From Cymodocea nodosa (Eukaryota; Streptophyta; Magnoliopsida; Alismatales; Cymodoceaceae): a DNA stretch of 64,000 bases. The number at the start of each line of letters is the position of its first letter. Within the stretch, counting starts at the first letter, position 1. Where the stretch lies: the NCBI GenBank assembly GCA_036874045.1, contig CM072335.1:12296001-12360000 (forward strand). The letters run 5' to 3'. The notes under the pieces were generated by a model, which saw nothing but the letters and a program-made list of their open reading frames with translations, had not been told where the DNA came from and did no database searches. Below are positions 29,001-38,897 of this stretch, one piece after another. The position numbers and the translations under genes were made by a program.

Positions 29001-29243
29001 AGCGAGGAGGAGAGGGGCGATCACAAAGTCAGCGTCAGTAGTGGAGAGGCCGTAGATGGAAGAGGAAGAAGAGGCAGTGGAAGGGTCCTGGGGAAGGGTT
29101 TCGAGCCTGTCAAGGGTGGCCTTGCAGGATGAGACAAGGTTGGAGTGCTTCCTCCAGGCGACGTTCTTTATGATCTTGTCGAGGGAGGGGCCGAGGATCC
29201 TGCCCGCCGTGGAGGCGCCACCGAGGACCTGGGAGGATGCCAT
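8003..29243 (-). CDS. BIG1: brefeldin A-inhibited ARF guanine-nucleotide exchange factor, BIG1/BIG4 type
   Basis: The product loads GTP onto ARF GTPases at the trans-Golgi network/early endosome to recruit vesicle coats. Coding exons (minus): 29243-28231, 16276-15959, 15277-14953, 14869-14447, 14369-14077, 13998-13725, 13238-12733, 12623-12302, 12201-11853, 11768-11098, 8614-8003. All introns are GT-AG. The exons sum to 5106 nt (1701 aa), close to the usual length of this family. The order is DCB region (exon 1), HUS domain with its NYDCD box near residues 431-435, Sec7 domain at about 566-745 with the catalytic glutamate in FRLPGEAQ (E642), then HDS repeats to the C-terminus. The start at 29243 (MASSQVLGG) matches the family; an in-frame ATG lies 24 nt upstream. 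No frameshift or stop is seen. Assignment to the BIG1/BIG4 branch rests on blocks such as LQPSFLQK and is an inference; BIG2/3 are less likely and BIG5 is excluded. Confidence 0.93.
9285..10870 (+). mobile_element. RTE-type LINE relic in BIG intron 10
   Basis: Fragments of one LINE protein occur in order on the plus strand, antisense to BIG. An endonuclease start ([13 protein letters not shown]) lies near 9303. A deletion follows, then reverse-transcriptase blocks: [15 protein letters not shown] near 9600, an [14 protein letters not shown] block near 9855 and the [12 protein letters not shown] to [13 protein letters not shown] block at 9940-10065. The catalytic FADD box is degraded near 10110. 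The last part ends with the RTE C-terminal pattern ([15 protein letters not shown] near 10660, [10 protein letters not shown] near 10835). Many stops and frameshifts make it dead. No poly-A tail or target duplication was located. Confidence 0.8.
17044..17166 (+). repeat. Copia-1 5' LTR with adjacent primer site
   Basis: A 123-bp LTR. The following bases, 17167-17184, resemble the initiator-tRNA-Met primer site of Copia elements (a TGGTATCAGAGC-like run continuing into ATCGG) with several mismatches. Confidence 0.8.
18360..21690 (+). pseudogene. Copia-1 gag-pol remnant
   Basis: A zinc knuckle ([15 protein letters not shown]) lies near 18378. The protease site region [12 protein letters not shown] near 18640 has lost its DSGA triplet (NSRA here). 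The GAG-pre-integrase block [11 protein letters not shown] is near 19030. The reverse-transcriptase part runs from [20 protein letters not shown] near 20290 to an intact [10 protein letters not shown] catalytic box at 20829-20858. RNase H follows near 21310 ([15 protein letters not shown]). Stops and frameshifts separate these pieces, so no functional protein can be made. Confidence 0.85.
21756..21878 (+). repeat. Copia-1 3' LTR
   Basis: Direct copy of 17044-17166. It is preceded by a short purine-rich tract (GAGGAGGAATG near 21741). Confidence 0.8.
21879..23059. other. intron 1 spacer, no feature recognised
   Basis: AT-rich DNA without a credible frame or repeat boundary. Confidence 0.4.
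23060..25420 (+). mobile_element. Copia-2: truncated Copia relic in BIG intron 1
   Basis: An LTR-like segment at about 23077-23177 resembles the Copia-1 LTR (a TTATTGGATATCCATTTA block) and is followed at 23178-23190 by a primer-site-like GGTAGCAGAGCC. A gag-like frame starts near 23667 (MASRKKSVK) and includes the 24005-24295 stretch ([20 protein letters not shown]), typical of Copia gag. Degraded GAG-pre-integrase and integrase fragments follow up to about 25400. No reverse transcriptase or 3' LTR is seen, so the element is truncated. Confidence 0.65.
25900..27300 (+). mobile_element. Copia-type LTR-like relic in BIG intron 1
   Basis: The segment near 27070-27110 (a GTGGACATAACTGATTACTG block then GAACCACTAAAAATATT) has the layout of the R/U5 part of long Copia LTRs, and a CTCTTCTCTAGTGAAG block near 27232 looks like the LTR end. 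No paired LTR or internal domain is present, so a solo LTR is possible. The limits are approximate. Confidence 0.4.
28035..28054. repeat. (CT)10 microsatellite
   Basis: Ten perfect CT units in BIG intron 1, about 180 bp downstream of exon 1 in the sense of transcription. Confidence 0.95.
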
Positions 29244-29520
29244 GGGAGGAGGACGAGATGGGGACAATGGTGGAGATCAGATCTTGGCGTGGGGATGCAT
29301 GGAGGTTTGCGTTCAGTGGTGGAATTGGGGGAGGAGGAGGAGGGAGGAACGGAGGTACGGGTGGTGGAATTGCGATGGTGCTTTTCTTCCCACTTGACTC
29401 CTTCAGAGGTCAGGTCTTTGGGGATCAGGGAATCGCACGTGATATACACGTGTTCTTCGTAAGGAAATGGGCATGTGGACGCCATTGACTTGCGACTTCG
29501 GTTTTCCTGCTTTACTAAAT
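29244..29520 (-). promoter_or_regulatory. 5' leader and proximal promoter of BIG
   Basis: A GC-rich block upstream of the BIG start, clearly different in composition from the AT-rich DNA beyond 29520. It includes the in-frame ATG at 29267. An ACGTGATATACACGTG run near 29437-29452 has two ACGTG cores. Neither a TATA box nor a transcription start can be fixed from sequence alone. Confidence 0.45.
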
Positions 29521-30708
29521 ACGCGTCAATTCGGTTATCTTACTCTTCCTGCCCATCCATTGCAATTTCAATCAAGTTCATTGGATCTCTAAGAAAGAGG
29601 TTGATATATCTATTTATTAAAATATTTTTCTATTAATTAATTATTTCTACATCGTTAATATTCATATTAATATTATGAAATACTTAAATAATTTTAAAAA
29701 TCAATATCCAAATTATTATTATTTATTATAATATTTAATTATTAAATAATATAATCTTAAAATTATACAAAAATAATTATTTTGCATTTTAAAAGTTAAT
29801 AACGTAATGATTTGATAATATTAATATAATAGAATATAGATACTATTTTAATAACGTAATGATGTTGAAAATGAAACTACGTTACATTATTTACAACTAA
29901 GGTAGAACATATTGCAATAGGTTTACGTAACATCTTCATGTATTGTTAAATTAAATGATTAAAGCATAAATTTTACATTTATAATCGTAAATACAATATG
30001 CCTATTGTATTAAGTTGTGCAAGTATGAGTCGAATCTATAAAGAATTTGTCTTAAATAATTTATTGAAATGATTATTCGATAAAATATCTACATCATTAA
30101 ATCCATAATTAAAACTCTAATCATATGTAATTAAGTTACAATTTATATAAATATAATAAAAATTTCAAAGATAGCACAAAACCTATTAAATTCTAAAGCT
30201 AAAAACTAGAAAACTCAAGATAATCAATGTTTTCTTGTCATTAGAATCACAAAAATTAAGCTCAATTTCTAACTCTTCTTCCTTCCAATTTGGACACTAA
30301 AAATTCTATAGAAAATATTAGTTCCAAATTTTATCAAGTTATCTTTAAAGTGATTTCCATGACTAACTCGCTCTAGGATGTTGCCAAAGTCAGATTTACG
30401 AATAGTGCACAAAATGATTCTAAAAACTTTTCAAAAAATCATCATTGGTGTAAAAATCATAACTCAATCAAATCTCAAGAAAACACCACAAAATCAATGC
30501 AACTTGAATGTTAACTCGTTGTTCTAAGGAAAATTTACAAAAAATCATTTCAAAATGCATAGAAGTGAAGCAACATGAAGGCGTCAAGCATAATTTCTAA
30601 CGCTCAACTAGTAAAATTGAATAGATGCTACATTCGAAAGATAAATCTAAAAATCAAAGAAATACATTCTTAAAAGTTCCAAAAATACTATAGACGTATT
30701 ATACACTT
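29521..30708. other. AT-rich intergenic spacer
   Basis: No frame, repeat or element end recognised. Confidence 0.5.
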
Positions 30709-32388
30709 GGGGCCTATTTGTGCACCTAGAATTTGAATTCCGTAGAATTTAAATTCTATAGAATTTAATGGAAAGAATTCAAATTTTAGGTGTTTGTGCA
30801 TGTTTAGGAATTTAACGGAAATTAAAATTTAGATGTTTGTACACATGACAAAATTGAAGAAAATTGATTTTTAATAAAGTTAAGTAACAAATTAAAGTAA
30901 TTAGTGAAAAAATAATTAATCAAGGAATGAATTACTTACATTAATAAATAAACATATTATTAAATTAAATATTTATATATCATTTATCAATTAATTAAGT
31001 ATATCATTATATAAAATAAATCAAAAATTACAAAAATTGATAACTTTTTAGTTATATTACATGTTTAAAATAACAAAAGGTTAATTATAAATTCTATATT
31101 CCTCGTAATGTACAAAAAAATGTATATTACAAAAAATCTGCTCATTATGATGTTTGTAATACTCTTATTCACGATCATCTCACATTACATACATAATATT
31201 TTCTCAAAATTTATCTACAATTTCTTTCTTTTGCTCCTATGTGTTATTCTTAATAGTGTTAATTATTTCATATTGTTCTTTTACATTTGTAGAGTCTTCA
31301 ACTTGTATATCACATTCATCTTGTTGTTGTTACCTCCTATTTCTTTATTGTAATCATCAATTACTTTCAACCAAGTATCAACTCATATCTTTCCATCAGA
31401 AGTTTTACCATTACCTTCCTTAATAACATCACACACCTTTCTTAATATTATCTCATCTGCTTGAACACTTCAACTAAAATAAGATCTTCCACTACCTTTC
31501 TTGTTTTCCACGGTGACTAGAATGTTTACATGTGCATTCACGAACAAACAATGCTTCATGATTTTGGCTTACCGTTTTGTGGTCGTAACAGGAAGTTTTG
31601 CTATCATTTTGGAATTTCTACAATATCTACAATTAACATCGTTGATAAAATCATGATGCAAATCAAATGCAAATAATGTACCTTTGACAGGTGAGCAAGT
31701 GAGCTTCCACCAAATAGCACAAGCGATTGGAAGCTTCGACAAGTAGCTGTGATGGCTCTACGGAAGCTTCGATAGGTGAGCGAGGGTAGGAGTGAGGGTG
31801 AGCGACGATAGTTGCGATGGCGATGGTGAGGGCTCTATGGAAGCTTCGACAGGCGAGTAAGGGTAGGAGCGAGGGTAAGCAACAACAATTGCGACAGCGA
31901 GGGCTCCATGGAAGCTTCGACAAGCAACTATGACGGCGAGCGGAAGTGAAGTCAGGTGCAAGTGATGACTCGCAGAAGCTTCGACAAGTGAGCAAGGGCA
32001 GGAGCAAGGGTGAGCAATGACAGTTACGATAGTGAGGGCTCTATGAAAGCTTCGACAAGCAGCTGCGACAACAAGTGGAAGTGAAGTTGGGCGTGAGTGA
32101 TGGCAAGCAGAAGTTTCAACAGGCAAGCAAGGGCAGGAGTGAGGGCAAGCGACGACAAGGGTGAGGGCGAGTGCAAGGGGGAGGGTGTGGTTGGGGGTGA
32201 GCGAGAGGGCAAGCGTTGAGCGTAAGGGTGAGGGCGAGGGTGAGGGCAAGCATCGAGCACGAGTTTGAAAAATGAATTCTAACCTTTTAGGTTGGGAATT
32301 CATTTTCCAAAATGCACAAACACCTCATGACTCAGAATCTGACAAAAAAAATTTTCAATTTCGTTAGATTCCAAGTGCACAAACCCCC
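30709..32388. mobile_element. candidate DNA transposon with terminal inverted repeats
   Basis: The left end (GGGGCCTATTTGTGCACC, from 30709) matches the inverted right end (GGGGGTTTGTGCACTTGG, reading down from 32388). A second block, AGGTGTTTGTGCAT, recurs in inverted orientation inside both ends (near 30788 and 32325), so the repeats span roughly 100 bp with gaps. A broken minus-strand frame at about 31480-31290 (EIILRKVCDVIKEGNGK) is faintly like the Myb/SANT-type proteins of PIF/Harbinger elements. No transposase and no certain target duplication are seen. PIF/Harbinger or hAT are both possible. Confidence 0.6.
31690..32265. repeat. GC-rich minisatellite, units of about 65-80 bp
   Basis: The phrase GAAGCTTCGACA or a close variant recurs near 31731, 31763, 31841, 31911, 31977, 32048 and 32110, alternating with GAGCGAGGGTAGGAG-like and GGGCTCTATG-like blocks. 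It is far more GC-rich than its surroundings. Open frames across it on the minus strand only reflect the composition. Confidence 0.8.
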
Positions 32389-33891
32389 ATTGAAGTACTT
32401 ACAAAACAAGCTATAACACGACATATAACTTAGAGAAATTGAATTGTACAACATATAACAAAATAGAGCTCATACTGGAATTTACACCAAATAAAATATA
32501 CACGCATTCACAAGGGTTAGGAGTTAGTTTTATGCATAGCATTCACACATTCACATGAAGCAACTATTTTCCACGAGATATATTGTAAAATAATTAATAT
32601 TCTTAAACAAAATTATTATTCAAATAACATCCTACATGTGCACATAACAAATAAATTAAAAACATAAATATTCATACACATATGATATGAAAAATTGATA
32701 TTTAAGGAGGAGGATCTCTCCTCTCCAATATACCTTTAAGTTCTTCACCTTCCTTCAAGTAAGAGCTCCCTTTTGACCTTGAATCATGTCAATCCATCGT
32801 ACCATAGGGTTGTCACCACTTGTAGCACATCCAAAAGAAGTCTTCTAGAGTTTCCTTAAAGTGGTGGTTGCACGCCCTCAAACCACTTCCAAGATGCATA
32901 GATTTGTTGGCTTTCCTCTTCAACTTTGATGCTTCCTAATTACTTCACCTTGAAGATCACGTCCTAAACTCTTCCAATGCTGCACATGTGTCTCTAATAC
33001 CACCAAAGTCACCTATGGAGATCCTTCTATATGACGGCTTGGAGTGGAGAAGAAGAGGTCATTTAAGATGAGGGGGAAGACGCCTAAGCTCACCAACCTT
33101 GGAGGAAAACTTTTCCACAATCTTGGATGGAAGAGGGGGGTTGAAAATTGGAGTTGGAGTTGGCCTTGCTACGTGGAGGAGAAAGGGGAGATGATTCTTT
33201 CTTTGGTCTACCATTCACTTTTGTCTTCCATTGTTATTCATCTATGGAAAGGGTTCAAACTCTTTCCAATTTGAGACCTCCTAAATTAAGCAAGTCTTGA
33301 TGATTGATTGATTGATTGGAAGTATGAATTGGATGACCATGGGTTATTGATTTCTCATGATTTTATTCAAGGGTCCACATCCTTCACCATTATCAACAAC
33401 TAAAAAAATAACATTAAATTACACATAAATTCCTACTAGATTATAAAGTAAAAATGAAATGTGCATAATATATTGCTTGTTCAATTGAAGATTATTTGAT
33501 TTCATATCTTAATAATAATTCTTTTAAAACATGCATGAAATCAATATATAAATTTACTTATATCTACACATGGGCTAATTTACTAGGTGTTAATTTAATA
33601 AAGGATAACTTTCTACATTAACGACTATTTAATCCTAATTCATGCATATGTCTAAAAATATGATTTACATGTAATTCCACATTAAAACATATATATTTGC
33701 ACTTTATAATCCTTAACATGCATGAATTAACATATATAAAATGCAAAAATTGATACTTTATAATTTGTGTTGTGCTTAAATATTATGAATGCAACAAACA
33801 CTAGCTGATTACAAATTGAAAAATTAGAATACAGAGATATACTATGATAATAGTAGTGCAATAAATCTATTAAAGAATATAGTACTTCATT
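32389..33891. other. intergenic spacer, nothing recognised
   Basis: AT-rich DNA with a small (GATT)n run near 33300. An open frame at 33044-33274 has no recognisable domain. Confidence 0.4.
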
Positions 33892-35347
33892 TGTAGGATT
33901 GAAATACTATGCAAGAGGGGGGTGAATTGTATTTTTCAACATTTTCATTTATAATCGAAACTTCAAGATTAAAACAATTTGAAACACTATTTTATTCATT
34001 TCTTTTATTCAACGTTTCAATTATAATATATAATTCAATTCTCTTTAGAAATTTTAGATACAATAATATAACAATACAATGCTTCATCTAATCAATTTCA
34101 TAATTATAAACAAAGAAAACTAAATTGCAGAATTAAAAATATTTTTCCATATTTAAGATTTTCCTTTTCTTCTTCTTTTGTAAATCTTTAGTGACAAATA
34201 TATGACATTCTCCTCTTTGCTGAAGTTGCTTCCTTTTGAGAGTTTTTCTCTTAAGAGGTGTGTCCTTGTAAGTATATTTCTTTAAGAGTGTAGGGATACT
34301 TTAATCAACGAGAATTCTGTCTTTTATAATCAATTTTCATTTCATGCATATCCTCCACGTTCATCTATGATCAATCTCCACTCTTCATGTCTTCTATTTT
34401 ACTTTCAAATTCAAATTTTGAAATACGCATATTCTGGTCCATGTTTTCCTCTCAAATTTTCTTGAATCATTTTGAATTATCAATCCTGAATCATTTGAAA
34501 AATTTCTTACAAAATAAACTTTTTTTTTCAAAATTTTTCATCAAATGTAATAATAAGATGTTGTGTTAATACTAATTAAATACATAAAATAGAATAGACT
34601 TATAACTCAATGTGTCTAATTCAACGAGTTCAACATGTGCCATACATGTGACATGCTTTGTTGGGTAAAATGATAACTCAATGAACTAACTCTATTGTGT
34701 TATTGACACTTAACGAACTAGTATATATAAATGTTAAACAATAATGTATTTATCATGAGCAAGAATAATAACTTTATAAGTTTATAACGCTAACCTAATG
34801 TGTTGCCTTAGTATACAATTTAGCAACTCAACACGTATAGTTATGTTAACTTAATGAATTAAATATGTACAACTCACGTGATACAATATAACATTCGTAA
34901 ACTTTAAATTCAATATATGCATAATACTAACTTAACAAGTTCGTTCATAAAACTTAATGTTTTATTCATTAACTCAATGAGTTCTTACGTGACCTCTTTT
35001 TAACCTTTAAGCTTATAACTCAATGAGTTCTCATGTGACCTTTTTACAAAAAGAATGCTAACACAACAAGTTGTCTAACGTACACTATACATAATATATA
35101 AATATGAAATAACAAACATATTGTACTTTATAATAAAAACACATGTTAACTTAATGTTTAGTTATATGAAAAGTTAGTATAACTTAATAACTAATTATGT
35201 AACTTAGCATAATTTCAAATCTATTATAAATAAGTATATAACATTAAACTTTTTATGTATTAATTGATGTTCTTAATTTACTTTCACAAACAACATTAAT
35301 TGATTAAATATGATTATTCACACATCATCAAAACATAATACTCAACA
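33892..35347 (-). mobile_element. L2-family LTR, 3' LTR of a minus-strand element
   Basis: A 1456-bp LTR that starts TGTTGAGTATTATG on the minus strand at 35347 and ends CCTACA at 33892. It matches the solo LTR at 57096-58726 over its length, including the AAGAGGGGGGTGAATT block near 33913. A polypurine tract lies directly upstream on the minus strand, which fixes orientation and identifies it as a 3' LTR. It contains many AACTCAAYGA motifs. Confidence 0.75.
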
Positions 35348-35365
35348 ATCTTCCCCTTTTTGATG
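35348..35365 (-). promoter_or_regulatory. polypurine tract of the L2 element
   Basis: On the minus strand the run AAAAAGGGGAAGAT abuts the LTR start at 35347, the standard place for plus-strand priming in LTR elements. Confidence 0.7.
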
Positions 35366-35754
35366 ATTACAAAATCATATTAAATCAATATAGAAAATAT
35401 GTTTAACTCAACGAAGCACCTTCATTGGATTAAATTTTAATTTAACAAACATGTTTGTTGACTTAAGTTCACTTAAGCTTATTTTTGTTGTTTGTATCTA
35501 TATTAAACTTTGATAAAATGTGAAACACATTTGCAAGAAATGTATTGTTCAAACATTCATACATAATACAAACACTACATTTGTATTCAGAAAACAAGTA
35601 AAATAGACAAATGGCATTACATTCATTTATTCCTTTGAAGAATATCTCTTATAACATTACAAATCTTATCTCCTAGATGCCTAATATCAATTATGATGTC
35701 ATTCAGTTCTACATCTAAGTCAGGAGGTAGCTTGGATTGCTATTGTACTTGATC

Positions 35755-35815
35755 TAAATAAGTTTGTTGTTATTGTTGTTGTTGTTGTTCAAGTGGTTGT
35801 TGTTGTTGTTGCTAC
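35755..35815. repeat. (TTG)n / (CAA)n microsatellite
   Basis: Imperfect trinucleotide runs between the ORFX-like relic and the L2 polypurine tract. Confidence 0.75.
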
Positions 35816-35899
35816 AACTAGTATTTTAGCAAATCCTTAATATTGAAAGTTGTCGTGCCTTTTATTTCAAATGGTTATTCAGATAAATTCAATTGACTT

Positions 35900-36947
35900 G
35901 AACTCATATACTATAGTTGATATGTGAAACATCAAATTAATTTATCTGAATTTTGTTAAATATGTCATAAGTTGCATATAAACAATTTCTACTTACTTCC
36001 AAATTGAGTCAAACTCTTTGAAATAAATTTGCATGTAATATATTTACAATGAACCTAGCTTCTGCATTTAGATTTTCCATTAATCTCATTTTAGAATATA
36101 CATCTAGATTTTTTGATAAAAACTAAATGTCCCATTTTAGTTATCTGACTATGTCAAATTTGTTTGTAACAACAATACCTTCATTTCTTAATCCTAAAAC
36201 TTCAAAAATCAATTCAAGAGATAAAGTAAACTCTTGTTGACCAATTTGAGTTTTCAAAATATTCTCATTCTCTACTAAATTACTGTAAAAAGCTGTAATA
36301 AGCTCTTTGTATTGTTTCCATCTAGTTTCAACTAGTAAGAATTATATTAAGCCTTGATATTCAAACATATCTCTGATGTCCATTAAATTTCAGAATTTAG
36401 TTGGTCTAGCATGGAAAATTTGACAAGTAATCGAACTATGGTATTTCTATAATGCTACATCAGATCTAAAATATAATAAATTACCTTGAATATCTAGGGT
36501 TTAGTATTCAAAAGGTGATACCTAAAGCCTAGATTCTAAATTTAATTCTTCTTTTGGAATCTCTTCTTCGAAATGAATGTCTTATTGTTCCTCTGTCATA
36601 ACATTTTCTTAAAGCTGCTCTGGTAAGTTTGATTCTTCAGGTTCAACAATGTAAAAAACGTTATCAATATCTTCAACATTCATTAATTCAGTTTCTACAG
36701 AATGTTTATTTTCCTCAAATTTAGCAGCCCTTGTATTTGTCTATATATCTTTAGTTTCTTTAATAGATATTTGCATTTCTTTCTGCTGTGAATCCTTAAG
36801 TTCTATATCTGTAGATTCTGAAATAGACCAATTAACTTTAAGCTCTTCTAGAGTCTTTTCTTTTTCAATGACCTCTACTCTAAACAATTCAACCTTTGAA
36901 CTGGTTATTACATCTCTCCTCCTTTTTGATGATGACAAAACATTCAA
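35900..36947 (-). pseudogene. ORFX-like protein of the L2 element, broken
   Basis: The frame begins MNVLSSSKRR at 36947 and runs with several stops to about 35900. The middle matches the ORFX of elements B and C in pattern: an I(R/K)D(M/L)FE(Y/F)QGL block, then AFYSNLVENEN, then LSLELIFEVLGLRNEGI against LELLHNIFGLKNEGI in B. This resembles the widespread putative plant transposon protein family associated with gypsy-type elements (naming is an inference). In this element it lies just upstream of the 3' LTR, the position of env-like ORFs in Athila elements. A long acidic, low-complexity N-terminus precedes the domain. Confidence 0.6.
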
Positions 36948-37400
36948 TATAGGTATTCTCCCACTTTGTCATAATTAAAAAGGGTATAGCAAGGTGGAAA
37001 ACAATCAGAGTAGTGTAAAACTAACATTTTATTGCAATAGAAAGAAATTTATACATTATGTTTTCAAAAGTAGGAAAAATCGAAATGGTTCCAAAAATGG
37101 TGGGTTTCAAAAACAAACCTACCAAAAAGTAGGCAAAATTGGAATGTTTCAGCGAAACGTTCCAATAGGAACTTAAAGTCCAAAAGAGATACCTACCAAA
37201 AATAAGAGGATTTCGAAATGTTTTAGTGAAACGTTTCAAAAGGCTTCTAGTTCTAACTAAAACTCTCTAAAGGCTATTTAAAAACAATCCAATAATATGT
37301 GCAATCAAAATTTCAAACAATCTAATAGAAAATGATGCTCTCCCTAAATATGTGCCTTCAGATTGAAAGTAATAATTGTTTAAAAATCAAGAAAATCAAG
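36948..37400 (-). other. junction region between the L2 element and element C
   Basis: Homology to element B stops at about 37400, inside the F-box gene. The DNA between here and 36948 has a recurring GAAACGTTTC-like palindromic phrase (near 37150 and 37225) and a purine-rich AAAAAGGAGGAG run on the minus strand near 36918. No protein domain is seen. Confidence 0.4.
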
Positions 37401-37434
37401 TTGGTACTTCAAATCTATTAGGCCTTGCTATATT

Positions 37435-37809
37435 TCATTCTTCTCTAGTGATAGGATTTCTAATCAAAATATTGGGCAATAGAATTGCATACCTTGGTTC
37501 GGTTCGATAAATAATTAATCTTTCATCTATCCCCATAATATAATCTATTCCTTCTAATATATTAGGTGGAATTTTAGTAGTTTCTTCTATATTTAAATAT
37601 TCATAACTGATTGAATTGCGATTAAATAACTTCCATAAAAATCCATCTCTAATATTAGTCATTTTTGTAGCTTGTAGTCCATGAAAATATTTTTCTCTGA
37701 CACAATCTTTAATTTCTTTTGACACACAACACAATCTGCACAGATTTTTAGCTAATAAATTACTTAGTATTTCCCTCAATGCATCTAGTGGTAATTTCAT
37801 CAATTCCAT
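37435..37809 (-). pseudogene. F-box cargo gene of element C, truncated copy
   Basis: 124 codons from MELMKLPLDALREIL, closely matching the first third of the F-box protein at 45258-46190 in element B. The N-terminal F-box is intact in pattern (LP..ALREIL..L..K.LCRLCCVSKEI). The frame stops at 37435 just after the NPITREE block, where the B copy reads NPITGEEWN, and homology ends near 37400. It is preceded on the minus strand by a hairpin-rich spacer and by the end of the displaced gag domain, the same layout as in B. It belongs to the older element C and is separated from its upstream part by the insertion of B. Confidence 0.8.
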
Positions 37810-37869
37810 CTATTGTAATTCTGTATAACATAAATAAAATTTAGCAAAGATAAAATTAACATAGCTACT

Positions 37870-38257
37870 TACATACCCTCGTGGAGTTAGGTCATAACTC
37901 AATGGACTAAGTTCATTGAGTTAAGTAATAACTAAGTTCATTGTATTAAGTAATAACTAAGTTCATTGAGTTAAGTAATAACTCTATGATATTACTAACT
38001 ATAATTAAACTTACTTTTTTTTTCTTTTTATATTTTTCTACTTACTATATCATACATAGTTACTTCAATCATACTGCTTCATTTAGTTTCCCTCTCAAAG
38101 GAGGTATCAACTTCATTAACAGTTCTATTGACAAGGTTAAATACTACTTGCATTGGCAATCCTCTAGTAGGTCTAACTTCTATTGATTACTTCTATTTAG
38201 GGGGTATATTTCTATTCATATTTTGATTTTGAATAGCAACATTTCCAAATACATGAT
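37870..38257 (-). mobile_element. element C segment downstream of the B insertion: gag end and hairpin spacer
   Basis: On the minus strand, 38257-38060 continues the gag-like sequence interrupted at 50445. The B element shows the same sequence without a break around 44890-45066. It is followed by a spacer with repeated TTGAGTTA / TAACTCAA motifs at 37985-37875. The five bases ATGAT at 38253-38257 are the left target-site duplication of element B. Confidence 0.8.
38253..38257. repeat. left target-site duplication of element B (ATGAT)
   Basis: Matches 50440-50444. Removing B and one copy restores a continuous match between element C and the gag end of element B. Confidence 0.9.
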
Positions 38258-38752
38258 TGTTTAGAATGAAAAAGTGCATATTATTAATGGTTAAATGATG
38301 GTTAATTGCATAATATTTAGCTTATCATATGAGAATTAAACCATTATGTTATAATTGCACTGTTATATGCTTTAATTGAAGAATCTACTTATTTTTGGGG
38401 AATTAATGTTAATTTAGTATATTTATGAACTGTCGGTAAGTTGCAGGCTGTGAAATTCTTAAGTATCCGAATTTTCTGATATTTTGAACAGTTATGTTTA
38501 ACATACCGAACAAATTTGAACAGTTATGTTTAACATACCGAACAAACTCGGACAATTATGTTTAAATTGCCGAACATTTATGTTTTGAGAGAATATTTTA
38601 TTATTTCCAGATGTACATGTGTCGAAACTAGAATGAATGACTTAAGTGAACTTTCGGTGAGTTATCTATAACTATTTGAAACTACAGCTGGGCATCAGAT
38701 AGTTATCCCTATAACTCTTCGAAATCTCTTTGTATTTATAAAATAGTTGAGG

Positions 38753-38760
38753 ACACGTGT
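38753..38760. promoter_or_regulatory. G-box palindrome in the L1 LTR
   Basis: ACACGTGT. The same site is present in the other L1 LTRs (near 48722 and 63474). G-boxes are bZIP/bHLH binding sites, so a role in driving the LTR promoter is plausible. Confidence 0.45.
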
Positions 38761-38887
38761 TATGTTCTAGATAAGTGACTTAAGTGGATTTTCGGTGAGT
38801 TAGCTGTAACTATCCGAAATGCATCTGAGCATCGGATAGTTAGACTTGTAACTCTCTGAAATGTTATTTTATGATTAAACTACTACT

Positions 38888-38897
38888 GACACGTGTC
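38888..38897. promoter_or_regulatory. second G-box palindrome in the L1 LTR
   Basis: GACACGTGTC, a perfect 10-bp palindrome, repeated in the 3' LTR near 48857 and, with a change, near 63338. Confidence 0.45.

Noticed and set aside
28867..29488. Several overlapping open frames on the plus strand (up to 113 aa) opposite BIG exon 1
   Set aside because: They are antisense to a clearly conserved coding exon and its GC-rich leader; GC-rich coding DNA lacks stops in other frames. No domain is visible.
31758..32303. 181-aa minus-strand frame rich in Ser, Pro and Leu
   Set aside because: It lies across the minisatellite, and its repeats follow the DNA period. It is a composition effect, not a gene.
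33892..37400. Treating the L2 3' LTR as the 3' end of element C
   Set aside because: Element C shares internal sequence with element B, whose LTRs are L1. Homology to B stops near 37400 inside the F-box gene, so the L2 end most likely belongs to a different element joined there.
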